A stretch of 50,578 nucleotides of DNA from Caulobacteraceae bacterium. Its GTDB lineage: Bacteria; Pseudomonadota; Alphaproteobacteria; Caulobacterales; Caulobacteraceae. The position numbers and the translations under genes were made by a program. Location of the stretch: positions 1 through 50,578 of the forward strand of contig CANJLH010000022.1 in the NCBI GenBank assembly GCA_947475415.1, written 5' to 3'. Positions within the stretch are counted from its first letter, which is position 1. Each line of letters starts with the position of its first letter. The notes beneath the pieces were generated by a model. It saw only the letters and a list, made by a program, of their open reading frames with translations, did not search any database and was not told the origin of the DNA. This document shows positions 32,958-40,598 of this stretch, in pieces.

Positions 32958-34466
32958 CTACCGTCGCCAACACGCCACCGCGCCTACCCTGCCGTCGCCG
33001 ATGGTGCGGCAGGACCAGCGCGGGTCGAGGGCGCTGATCGCCGGCGGGTGATCCGTCGTGGCCGAGGCGCTGTCGCGGTTGAAAAGCCAGATGATCCCGG
33101 GTCGGTCGCCACCGGCCGCGGCCAGGGCCTGGCGGTTCGGATCGCCGGCGCGGTCCAGCTTCAAGACCGTCATCCGGATATCCGCTCCGGCGCGGCGGAA
33201 AAAGAACCCGCCCAACTGGCGCAGCGACTCGGTCTCGATGATCGGGGCGGCGGGATGATCCCAGATATAGACCACGTCGGTGACGCCCGCTTTGCGCAGG
33301 ATGTCGGAGGCCAGCGCGTGGCCGTAAGGGCTGGGATTGCTGGCGGCTGCGGCGAGGGCGGCGGGCGCCTTCACATATGTCGCGACGTAGAACAGCGTGA
33401 CGGCGACGAAGGCGAGGTGCGCGCGGCGCGACTGGCGCGCGATCAGCACGACGCCCAGCAGCATGCCGGGAACCTCCGGGATCAGATAGCGGAAGGTGAG
33501 AGACGGTTTGACCATGGCGATGACCGCCACGACCGCTGTGGCGATCAGCGACGCGAGCGCGGTCCAGGCCAGGGGCTTCGCATCGAATGGCGCCTCGTCC
33601 CGATCAGCGCCGGCGATCAGCCGCGGCGCGATAATGGCCGCGGCGAGGACGGCGGCGAGGGCGCAGAGCACCGCACCGCTGGCCGGCGCCACCGTGAAGG
33701 CCGCCATATCCACCAGTTGTGCGGGCCGCAAGGCGCCATGCCAGGCCACATCCGCCCGGGCGTATTGGGCCAGCCGGGGCGCGTGCCATGCCATCCAGGC
33801 GGTCGGAACCGCGAACAGCATCGCCGCCGGCCACTGGCGGATGGCGCGCTGCCGATGCACGGCCAGGAACATCAAGCCCTGAACCGCGGCGGGGAACAGG
33901 GCGTAGTAGTGGGTCAGGATCGAGGCCGTCGCCAGGGCGCACCAGGCCATGGCCTTGCGCCGCGACGGCGCGCCGATCAGGGCGGCCAACGCAATCGCCT
34001 GGGCTGTGGAAAGCGCCAGCAACAGCCCGTAGCACCGCGCCGCCAGGAACACGTCCACCCCCCACCAGGCGCAGATCAGCGCCGCCCAGGTCAGGCGCGC
34101 CTCGAAGCTCAGGCCCCTGACCCGCACGATAATCGGCAGCAGCGCCGCCAGCGCCGCGGCGATCAGTCCGGGCGCGCGCAGGGCCGCGTCGGATATCCCG
34201 AACACCGCGGTCCAGCCGCGCATCAGGAGGTAGTAGAGCGGCGCATTGACGTCGAGCCACACCTCCCGGACGAAGCTGCTCCAGGCGGATTGCCCGGCGA
34301 TCATGCCGGTCCATGTCTCGTCGAACCATAGGGGCGTATGAAGCGCCACCCAGACCCGCTCGGCCGTGATCACCACCATGCCGGCGAGCGCCAGCGCGAC
34401 CAGAAGCGGCCGCAGGTTGAGCGTCCGCGCAACCCTTGTTGCTTCCCCAGACCCGGCCTTGCGCAT
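32958..34466 (-). CDS. Multi-pass membrane glycosyltransferase (ArnT/PMT-like, GT-C fold)
   Basis: A 502-residue polytopic protein with about ten hydrophobic segments. The first loop holds LWFDETWTGMIAGQSAWSSF, with the Asp-Glu pair typical of GT-C enzymes that use polyprenyl-phosphate sugars. A periplasmic C-terminal part of about 130 residues follows the last helix. The acceptor is unknown. It is placed 40 bases before the GtrB-like gene on the same strand, which supports a donor-and-user pair. GT-C assignment is by general pattern rather than by close similarity. Confidence 0.8.
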   Translation of the reverse strand: MRKAGSGEATRVARTLNLRPLLVALALAGMVVITAERVWVALHTPLWFDETWTGMIAGQSAWSSFVREVWLDVNAPLYYLLMRGWTAVFGISDAALRAPGLIAAALAALLPIIVRVRGLSFEARLTWAALICAWWGVDVFLAARCYGLLLALSTAQAIALAALIGAPSRRKAMAWCALATASILTHYYALFPAAVQGLMFLAVHRQRAIRQWPAAMLFAVPTAWMAWHAPRLAQYARADVAWHGALRPAQLVDMAAFTVAPASGAVLCALAAVLAAAIIAPRLIAGADRDEAPFDAKPLAWTALASLIATAVVAVIAMVKPSLTFRYLIPEVPGMLLGVVLIARQSRRAHLAFVAVTLFYVATYVKAPAALAAAASNPSPYGHALASDILRKAGVTDVVYIWDHPAAPIIETESLRQLGGFFFRRAGADIRMTVLKLDRAGDPNRQALAAAGGDRPGIIWLFNRDSASATTDHPPAISALDPRWSCRTIGDGRVGAVACWRR

Positions 34467-34517
34467 TCCGATCCCTAAATCACCGGCTCGGCCTAAGCCC
34501 AGTCGGTGAAGAAATCG

Positions 34518-34871
34518 TCAGGCGTCGGCGTCTCGATGGGCGTCATAGGCCTTCACCGCCGCCCTGGGCGCGATCTTTCGCCTGCGCCGCTCCAGGAAGT
34601 TGCGTAGCGAGCCGGGGTGCAGAGTCTCGATGCGGGCGAGCACGCTGGGATAGTCCTTGTAGTGGGCAGTGATGTGGAAGGTTGCGGGTTCGGCCTCCAT
34701 CAGCATCTCGCGCTCGTCGAAGGAAACCTCCATCAGCGCCAGGCTGGCGTCCTCCGCCCGCAGCCGGGTGAAGAACTTGCCGTTCACCTTGAACGACGGG
34801 CGGCCATAGCTCACCCCCGCCTCGGCGCCGGGGAACGACAGCACCATGGCGCGCACCTCGTCCTCGGTCAT
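34518..34871 (-). CDS. MmcQ/YjbR-like DNA-binding-fold protein
   Basis: A 117-residue protein of the MmcQ/YjbR family (CyaY-like fold): VRAMVLSFPGAEAGVSYGRPSFKVNGKFF at the start, then LALMEVSFDEREMLMEAEPATFHITAHYKDYPSVLARIETL. The C-terminus is very basic (ERRRRKIAPRAAVKAY). Function unknown. The ATG overlaps the upstream protease stop by four bases. Confidence 0.88.
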   Translation of the reverse strand: MTEDEVRAMVLSFPGAEAGVSYGRPSFKVNGKFFTRLRAEDASLALMEVSFDEREMLMEAEPATFHITAHYKDYPSVLARIETLHPGSLRNFLERRRRKIAPRAAVKAYDAHRDADA

Positions 34872-35695
34872 GGGGCGGTCTTCAGGCTGAGGAAGTCCAG
34901 GGCGTCGCCGATGGGAATGAACAGGTTGAGGTTCCGCTGGCCATCGTCCGGGGCGATCTTGATCACCGTCATCCCGATGACCTGGCCCTTGTCGTTCAAG
35001 AGCGGGCCACCGGAATTGCCGTGGTCGATGGACACGTCGCTCTGGATAAAGGCGAAACCGTCGAGGATGCGGTTGGCCGAGATGATCCCCTTGGTGACCG
35101 TGTTCTGCAGCTTCTCGTCCAGGGGGGTGCCGATGGCGAACACCGCGTCGCCCACGCCGGGCGACCCGCGCCTTAGGGCCAGGGGAACCCGGCTGCGGCT
35201 GTCGGCCTTGACCAGGGCCACGTCGCGCCGCTTGTCGACGCGCACCACCTCGCCGCTGGTCTCCAGACCATCGGACCAGCGGATGCGCACGGTTTTTCCT
35301 GCGCCCACCACATGTTCGTTGGTGAGCAGATAGCCGTCGTCGGAGACCAGGAAACCGCTGCCCCAGCCGGCGCCGGTGAGGATCGCCACCACCGATCCCG
35401 CGGCGTCGCTGATCGGGCGGTTGGCGGGGGGCTTTGCAGCGAGGGCGAGGGTAATGGGCGCCTTCGAATCTGGCAGGCTCGGCGACGGATCTGGCGCATC
35501 GAACACGATCTTGCGAAAGGACTCATCGGCCAGCAGTACCCGGATATTGGCGCGAACGGCCCCAATGAATGACGTCAGGATTTCTGTTTCGTCGCCAAGC
35601 TTGGCTTCGTCACCGCCAACGGTATTGACGGCCCCCAACAACTCGCGGCGGGCTGGGTCGTAAATCTGCCATTCCGCCCGCACCCCTGCCGCCAT
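34868..35695 (-). CDS. Trypsin-like (S1C) serine protease, N-terminus apparently shortened
   Basis: A 275-residue protease of the DegP-like trypsin fold. The catalytic triad is His in LLTNEHVVGAG (about 123-126), Asp in RRDVALVKADS (about 156), and Ser in HGNSGGPLLND (about 226). There is no PDZ domain. Before the protease domain lies RAEWQIYDPARRELLGAV, which looks like the inner part of an exported N-terminal domain. The chain starts at an ATG only five residues earlier, and an in-frame TGA lies four codons further up. No signal peptide can be seen. The gene has probably lost its 5' end, or uses a start in a different frame that I cannot see. Confidence 0.8.
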   Translation of the reverse strand: MAAGVRAEWQIYDPARRELLGAVNTVGGDEAKLGDETEILTSFIGAVRANIRVLLADESFRKIVFDAPDPSPSLPDSKAPITLALAAKPPANRPISDAAGSVVAILTGAGWGSGFLVSDDGYLLTNEHVVGAGKTVRIRWSDGLETSGEVVRVDKRRDVALVKADSRSRVPLALRRGSPGVGDAVFAIGTPLDEKLQNTVTKGIISANRILDGFAFIQSDVSIDHGNSGGPLLNDKGQVIGMTVIKIAPDDGQRNLNLFIPIGDALDFLSLKTAP

Positions 35696-35749
35696 CGTCC
35701 GCCAGCCTCACCGGCGTCGTTCCCTCTTTGTGCTCAATTTTGTACCGTC

Positions 35750-36400
35750 TCACTCCGCCAGAGTCCACACCGCCGTCATCTTCACCTCCTGATCCTCCAG
35801 CTCCCGCGTGGTCGGCACCTGATATTCCGCCAGTTTCGTGAGGCCGGTGCGGGGAAAGTAGCTGCGGCCCGGATCGCCCATCAGCACCGTTGTTCCGGCC
35901 GCCTTGGCCGCCCCGAGCCAGGCCATCACCCGCTCGGCCAGGGGCTTTTCGTAGCAGATGTCGGCCACCAGCAGCACGTCCACGTCCGGAGGCGCAGCGT
36001 CCAGCAGGTCAGCGTCGGTGCTTTCTATGCTCACCCCATTGGCCGCCGCGTTCAGCGCCGCGGCCTCGGCGCAGAAGCCGTCGATGTCGGCGCACAGCAC
36101 CTGGGCCGCGCCGGCCTTGGCCGCGGCGATGCCGACGATCCCGGAGCCCGAGGCGAAGTCCAGCACCCGCTTGCCCGCCACCAGCTCCGGCCGGTCGAGC
36201 ACATAGCGGGCCAGCGCCTGGCCGCCGGCCCAGGCGAAGGCCCAGAACGGCGGTTGCAGGCCGATCTCTGCCAGGGCCTCCTCGGTCAGCTTCCAGATCG
36301 GGGTGATTTCGTCGGCCAGATGCAGGCGAAGCTCCGGCGTATGCGGCGGCGCCTGCAAACGGGTGTTCTCCAGAATGAAGCCGCGCCGGTCGACGATCAC
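35750..36400 (-). CDS. SAM-dependent methyltransferase, ETF-beta lysine methyltransferase-like
   Basis: A 216-residue methyltransferase of the group that includes ETFB lysine methyltransferase and PrmA relatives. It shows LADEITPIWKLTEEALAEIGLQPPFWAFAWAGGQALARY in the first third, motif I VLDFASGSGIVGIAAAKAGA (about 79-98), CADID and LLVADICYEKPLAERV. The substrate may be the electron-transfer flavoprotein beta subunit. The start is GTG in a four-base overlap with the ubiA stop, so translation is coupled to ubiA. Confidence 0.87.
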   Translation of the reverse strand: MIVDRRGFILENTRLQAPPHTPELRLHLADEITPIWKLTEEALAEIGLQPPFWAFAWAGGQALARYVLDRPELVAGKRVLDFASGSGIVGIAAAKAGAAQVLCADIDGFCAEAAALNAAANGVSIESTDADLLDAAPPDVDVLLVADICYEKPLAERVMAWLGAAKAAGTTVLMGDPGRSYFPRTGLTKLAEYQVPTTRELEDQEVKMTAVWTLAE

Positions 36401-37317
36401 CGGGCGAGCCCGGCAAGCGCGAAGCCCGCGAACGCCAACAGTCCCGTCGCGCTGTTGGACTTAAACAGCCTCAGCGCCAGCGCCGGATCGTCAACGCGCA
36501 CCCGCCGGGCTTGCCAGGCCATCTGCACCCCCGCCGCGGCGACGGGTATCAGGAACAGCGGCGACAGCTTGGCGGCGAACCCCGCCGCCGCCGTCAGGCC
36601 CAGGCTGACGGCATAGAATCCCGCCACCGCCCGCGGCGCCGCCGCCCCCAGCCGACGCGCCGAGGACTTCACCCCGGCCAGGGCGTCATCCTCCAGGTCT
36701 TGGATGGCGTAGATGGTGTCGTAGCCCAGGGTCCAGAACAGGCCCGCCGCATAGAGCAGCAGCGCAGGCGTCTCCACCCGTCCCGCCTGGGCCGCATAGC
36801 CCAGCAGCGCCCCCCAGTTGAAGGTCAGTCCCAGCCAGGCCTGCGGCCACCAGGTGACCCGCTTCATGAACGGATAGGCCGCCACCAGGGCCAGCGAGCC
36901 AACCCCCAGCGCGATCGCCGCCGGGGGAAGCGTCAAAAGGATCATCAACGCCGCCAGGCTGCAGCCGATCAAAAACCCCCAGGCCTCGCGCACGCTAATC
37001 TGCCCCGCCGGGATCGGCCGTCCCGCCGTGCGCGCCACCCGCGCATCGATATCCCGGTCGACGATGTCGTTATAGGCGCACCCCGCCGCCCGCATCAGGG
37101 CCGCGCCCGCGAACACGCTGGCCAGCAACGAAAGGTTCGGCCCCTGACCCCTCTCCGCCGCCGCCAGCGCCGCCCCCTGCCAGCCCGGCAGCATCAACAG
37201 CCAGATCCCCGCCGGCCGGTCGAACCGCCCCAGCTTCAGCCAGGGCCTAAGCCGCACCGGCGCAAACCGGTCCACCCAATTGGCCGGCGCAGCATCGGGG
37301 AGGGGGGCGGAGGTCAC
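36397..37317 (-). CDS. ubiA: 4-hydroxybenzoate polyprenyltransferase
   Basis: Membrane prenyltransferase that joins the polyprenyl tail to 4-hydroxybenzoate in ubiquinone synthesis. The 306 residues have about eight transmembrane helices and both Asp motifs: NDIVDRDID (about 83-91) and YAIQDLEDD (about 206-214). RFDRPAGIWLLMLPGWQG at the N-terminus is also typical. It is divergent from the ABC exporter gene; the 86 bases between them hold whatever promoters both use. ubiA opens the minus-strand run down to 31206. Confidence 0.95.
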   Translation of the reverse strand: MTSAPLPDAAPANWVDRFAPVRLRPWLKLGRFDRPAGIWLLMLPGWQGAALAAAERGQGPNLSLLASVFAGAALMRAAGCAYNDIVDRDIDARVARTAGRPIPAGQISVREAWGFLIGCSLAALMILLTLPPAAIALGVGSLALVAAYPFMKRVTWWPQAWLGLTFNWGALLGYAAQAGRVETPALLLYAAGLFWTLGYDTIYAIQDLEDDALAGVKSSARRLGAAAPRAVAGFYAVSLGLTAAAGFAAKLSPLFLIPVAAAGVQMAWQARRVRVDDPALALRLFKSNSATGLLAFAGFALAGLAR

Positions 37318-37403
37318 GGGGGCGTTCTAGCCGATCTGGAAGCGGGCGGGAACGGCGGTGGTTTTGCCTTGCACGCTGCCCCGAAATCCCGTGGAACTCC
37401 CTC

Positions 37404-39191
37404 ATGACCGATCACTACGAAGAGGCTGAGGAGGCCCGGGACTCCAGGCTCGGCAATCTGGCCGTGATGGGGTTCGTGGTGCGCTTCTGGGGGCGGCGGC
37501 CTTGGCTGCTCAGCGGCGCCATCGGGCTGTCGCTGGTGGCGATCGGCTTCGACCTGGCCATGCCCTGGGCGGCCGGCGCGCTTGTGGACGCGCTGAGCGC
37601 CGGACCGGTCAACGCGGCGGGCGCCTGGCGGGCCTGGAGCGTGTTCGTGGGCGTCTACCTGGCCTATTCGGTGGTGCGCAACTTCGCCTTCCGGTTCTGG
37701 AACCCGCTGGCCGCCCGCAACATGCGCGACCTGACCAATGAGGGGTTCGCCCGGGTGCAGGCCTTCTCGGCGGAATGGCACGCCAACACCTTCGGCGGCG
37801 CCACCGTGCGCCGGCTCACCCGGGCCATGCACGGCTATGACACGGCGTCGGACTCCGCGGTTCTGTGGCTTGGGCCGGCGATGCTGGTGCTGATCGGGCT
37901 GTCGGTGTCGATGATGCTGCGCTGGCCGCAGGTGGGGATCTTCTCGCTCTGCGTGGTTGCGCTCTACATCACCTCCCAGGTGGTGCTGACCTCGCTCTAT
38001 GCGCGCCCGGCCAACCGCCAGATGGTGGCGCTGGATTCCCGCATCGGCGGGGCGCTGGCCGACTCTATCTCCTCCAACCCCACGGTGAAGAGTTTCGGCG
38101 CCGAAGACCGGGAGGCGGCCCGCATCGGCCAGATCACCCAGGCCTGGGCCGGCGCGGCGCTTCGGGCCTGGAATCGCTACATCGACCTGATGCTGTGGCA
38201 CAACCTGATCCTGGCGGCCTTGCAGGCGGGCCTTACCGGCCTCCTCATCCGACTGTGGGTCAAGGGCCAGGCCAGCGCCGGCGACGTGGCCTTCGCCATC
38301 ACCTCCTTCATGCTGATGAGCGGCTATCTGCGCAACATCGGCGAGAATCTGCGTAATCTCCAGAAGGGGCTGAACGACGTGGAGGACGTGGCCGGCTTCG
38401 CCCGCACCCCGCCCCAGACCCCCGACGCGCCGAACGCCCCGGCCTTCCGCGGCGAGCTGGGGACCATCGTCTTTGACCGGGTGGGCTTCGGCTATGGCCG
38501 CGGCGGCGAGCCACTTTACAGCGACTTCTCCCTGGTCATCGCGCCCGGCGAGCGCGTGGCGCTGGTGGGGGCGACCGGGGCGGGCAAGTCCACCTTCGTC
38601 AAGCTGATCCAGCGCCTCTATGACGTCCAGGCTGGCCGCATCCTCATCGACGGCCAGGACGTGGCCAAGGTGGCACAGGGATCCCTGCGCCGGGCCATCG
38701 CCGTGGTGCCTCAGGACCCGGCCCTGTTCCACCGCACCATCGCCGAGAACATCGCCTACGCCCGCCCCGGCGCCACGGCCGATGAGATCGCCCTGGCGGC
38801 CAAGCGCGCCCGCGCCGACGACTTCATCCGTGTACTGCCCAGGGGCTACGACACCCTGGTGGGCGAGCGCGGCGTCAAGCTCTCCGGCGGCGAGCGCCAG
38901 CGGGTGGCCATCGCCCGCGCCTTCCTGGCCGACGCCCCCATCCTGGTGCTGGACGAGGCAACCTCGTCCCTGGACGTGGAGACCGAGCGCCACGTCCAGG
39001 CGGCCATGGAGGCGCTGATGGCCGGCCGCACCACCATCGTCATCGCTCACCGCCTGTCCACCATCCGAGGCGCCGACCGCATCTTGGTCTTCGAAGCCGG
39101 CCGCATCGTCGAGGAAGGCCGCCACGCCGATCTGGTGAGCCGCGGCGGCGCCTACGCGCGGCTGCATGCGGTGGCGGAGGGGATGGCTTAG
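37404..39191 (+). CDS. ABC exporter (fused membrane and ATPase domains)
   Basis: A 595-residue half-transporter. The membrane domain (about 1-335) has six helices. The nucleotide-binding domain (about 350-595) shows Walker [10 protein letters not shown], the Q-loop [20 protein letters not shown], the signature LSGGERQ, Walker [13 protein letters not shown] and the H-loop IAHRLST. All motifs are intact, so it should be active. The substrate is unknown; homodimer or heterodimer cannot be told. The stop is followed by a weak GC inverted repeat (39190-39195 and 39212-39217). Confidence 0.93.
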   Translation: MTDHYEEAEEARDSRLGNLAVMGFVVRFWGRRPWLLSGAIGLSLVAIGFDLAMPWAAGALVDALSAGPVNAAGAWRAWSVFVGVYLAYSVVRNFAFRFWNPLAARNMRDLTNEGFARVQAFSAEWHANTFGGATVRRLTRAMHGYDTASDSAVLWLGPAMLVLIGLSVSMMLRWPQVGIFSLCVVALYITSQVVLTSLYARPANRQMVALDSRIGGALADSISSNPTVKSFGAEDREAARIGQITQAWAGAALRAWNRYIDLMLWHNLILAALQAGLTGLLIRLWVKGQASAGDVAFAITSFMLMSGYLRNIGENLRNLQKGLNDVEDVAGFARTPPQTPDAPNAPAFRGELGTIVFDRVGFGYGRGGEPLYSDFSLVIAPGERVALVGATGAGKSTFVKLIQRLYDVQAGRILIDGQDVAKVAQGSLRRAIAVVPQDPALFHRTIAENIAYARPGATADEIALAAKRARADDFIRVLPRGYDTLVGERGVKLSGGERQRVAIARAFLADAPILVLDEATSSLDVETERHVQAAMEALMAGRTTIVIAHRLSTIRGADRILVFEAGRIVEEGRHADLVSRGGAYARLHAVAEGMA

Positions 39192-39216
39192 GGGGACGCT
39201 AGCGCCGTAAGCCCCC

Positions 39217-39459
39217 TCACGGCCCGTCCATCAACCGCCCAAACGCCCGTTCCGCGATCGCCGCCATGCCCGGATCATCGACAATCCCGGCGTCCAGCAT
39301 GACGATCCCGAACCAGACCGCCCACCCCCGCGCGCGCCGCCAGGTGTCCGGACTGACGCCTGTGCAGGCCCGCATGGCCTGTTCGCGGGCGGCGCGATGC
39401 GGAAGCAGCTCACATCTCCGCCGCAATGGGCCGCGTCCCCACGTCAACCCCAGCCGCAC
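39217..39459 (-). pseudogene. Remnant of an aminoglycoside-phosphotransferase-like kinase
   Basis: An 80-codon frame whose last 50 codons read TWRRARGWAVWFGIVMLDAG ... DDPGMAAIAERAFGRLMD. This is the C-terminal end pattern of APH-family small-molecule kinases (WxxARGWAL ... IxxRTL). The first 30 codons are Arg-rich and unlike the family. The catalytic HGDxHxxN loop and the N-lobe are not found upstream on this strand. It looks like the tail of a kinase gene cut off by deletion, probably without function. Confidence 0.6.
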
Positions 39460-39728
39460 CCCGTCAAGGCCGGCTTGCCGTTACATAATATTGATCCGCG
39501 AATAACATGAGACCGAGTTCGGTCTTCACCGACCCCGCACTCAATTCCCCGAGGCTTAATGGGGCTTCGCGAAATCGCGACGCTGCGTTGACAATACCGA
39601 CTTGCGGCCGCGTTGGTTCACTCTTTGTTCTTAACTCGTCCGACTTCCATGAGAAGCTTATCCACGGGCGGCGACGATGCGCCCATTGAGCGCGCGCAGT
39701 GGAATTTCTCAGCAGAAGGCGATTGAGC
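39460..39728. other. Low-GC gene-free stretch before the toxin-like gene
   Basis: About 270 bases with noticeably more A and T than the surroundings. It contains a 14-base palindrome GACCGAGTTCGGTC (39511-39524) and two copies of TCGCGA (39567-39572 and 39575-39580). A TTGACA box (39588-39593) lies about 140 bases before the next gene, without a clear -10 match. It may hold the promoter for the toxin-like pair. Confidence 0.35.
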
Positions 39729-40175
39729 ATGGAAGGTATGGGGGCGTTGTCCCGGGCTTCCAGGGTGGAGAAGTATCTTGCGCAGGGGTTTACACCCGCC
39801 AAGGCGGCCTATCTTGCCGAGCCCTATCCGGCGTCAGACATGGGACATCACTTCGCGCAGCGGAAACTTGGTCTGCCTTCCGATTATAGTGAAAGCGTCT
39901 TCAATGTTCTGAAGCCGAAGGGCATTGCGCGGGGTGACATGTATGAACTTCACTACAAGGTCGATCCCGACTTTCATGGCGGACCGCTGCCGAGAAGGGT
40001 CGGCGGCGGCAAGGGAAATGGATGGAGCGGGAAGAACTTGGGCCTGAAGAAATACGGACTGGCGGGGCGGATCTGGCACGGGAGCCCAGCCCCACTGAAG
40101 GCCCGCGTGGGCGGGCTGGGCGCAAGCACAGGCGCTGCGGCGCATAGCATGACCGACGAGGAGGATTCCTGGTGA
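39729..40175 (+). CDS. Unrecognised protein with the look of an orphan polymorphic-toxin C-terminal domain
   Basis: A 148-residue protein. After about 35 residues comes a compact His-, Gly- and Tyr-rich core: SDMGHHFAQRKLGLPSDY (about 36-53), FNVLKPKGIARGDMYELHYK (58-77), GRIWHGSPAPLK (113-124). A short low-complexity Gly/Ala end follows. The run of conserved-looking GHH, RGDMYELHY and WHGSP blocks is like C-terminal toxin tips of secreted effectors, but I cannot name the family. No signal peptide, secretion domain or Cys is present. It overlaps the next gene by four bases. The start at 39729 has AAGG ten bases upstream; a GTG ten codons earlier is possible. GC is lower than in neighbouring genes, which suggests transfer. 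Function is inferred from layout only. Confidence 0.6.
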   Translation: MEGMGALSRASRVEKYLAQGFTPAKAAYLAEPYPASDMGHHFAQRKLGLPSDYSESVFNVLKPKGIARGDMYELHYKVDPDFHGGPLPRRVGGGKGNGWSGKNLGLKKYGLAGRIWHGSPAPLKARVGGLGASTGAAAHSMTDEEDSW

Positions 40176-40588
40176 CCCTCAGACCGCGAGCCGAGTTCCA
40201 AACCAGTCTACCTGACGACGGCATCGAAGACGAAACAGACTTCGTGGAGTTCCCCGGTCGAAACGTGACCGAAGCCATTGCAACGATGCTCTCCGGCCTC
40301 GGATACGACGTGTCGCCTCCGATCCATGCGGCCGAGCATGGCTGGGAGCTCGATGTGCGTGCGAACGGCCGTCGCTTCTGGCTGCAGATCACCCGAATGG
40401 ATGAATTGAACTGCATCCTCGTCACTCAGGATATGACTTGGCGAATCTGGCGATTGCACCCCAGCCATGCAGAATTTCTGACGCAGCTCGATGCGGCGCT
40501 TCGGCAAGACGGTCGTTTCGACGAGATTGGTTGGTACAGGAATTGGGAGGACGACACCCGGACGCCGCATCCCGTAGTCGCTGACTGA
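40172..40588 (+). CDS. Unrecognised small acidic protein, probable immunity partner
   Basis: A 138-residue acidic, mostly soluble protein. Its visible blocks are EFPGRNVTEAIATMLSGLGYD (about 28-48), AAEHGWELDVRANGRRFWLQI (about 54-74) and the tail ... IGWYRNWEDD. Many Trp residues and acidic patches are usual in immunity proteins of polymorphic toxins, which bind their toxin. It starts with GTG in a four-base overlap with the toxin-like gene. A strong GAGGAGG seven bases before the start lies inside the upstream gene, so it should be made in at least equal amount. I do not recognise the family. It is convergent with the YcaQ-like gene 10 bases away. Confidence 0.65.
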   Translation: MTLRPRAEFQTSLPDDGIEDETDFVEFPGRNVTEAIATMLSGLGYDVSPPIHAAEHGWELDVRANGRRFWLQITRMDELNCILVTQDMTWRIWRLHPSHAEFLTQLDAALRQDGRFDEIGWYRNWEDDTRTPHPVVAD

Positions 40589-40598
40589 TCGCTCCGCC

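Noticed and set aside
33048..34331. A 427-codon frame antisense to the membrane glycosyltransferase
   Set aside because: Arg/Gln/Gly-rich without hydrophobic or domain structure; shadow of the transmembrane gene.
37314..39167. A 617-codon open frame antisense to the ABC exporter
   Set aside because: Its product is His/Gln/Arg-rich low-complexity sequence without domains, which is what the antisense of a GC-rich gene gives. The exporter on the other strand has every ABC motif.
39464..39802. A 112-codon minus-strand frame across the low-GC stretch
   Set aside because: It runs antisense into the toxin-like gene, lacks a ribosome-binding site and has no family resemblance.
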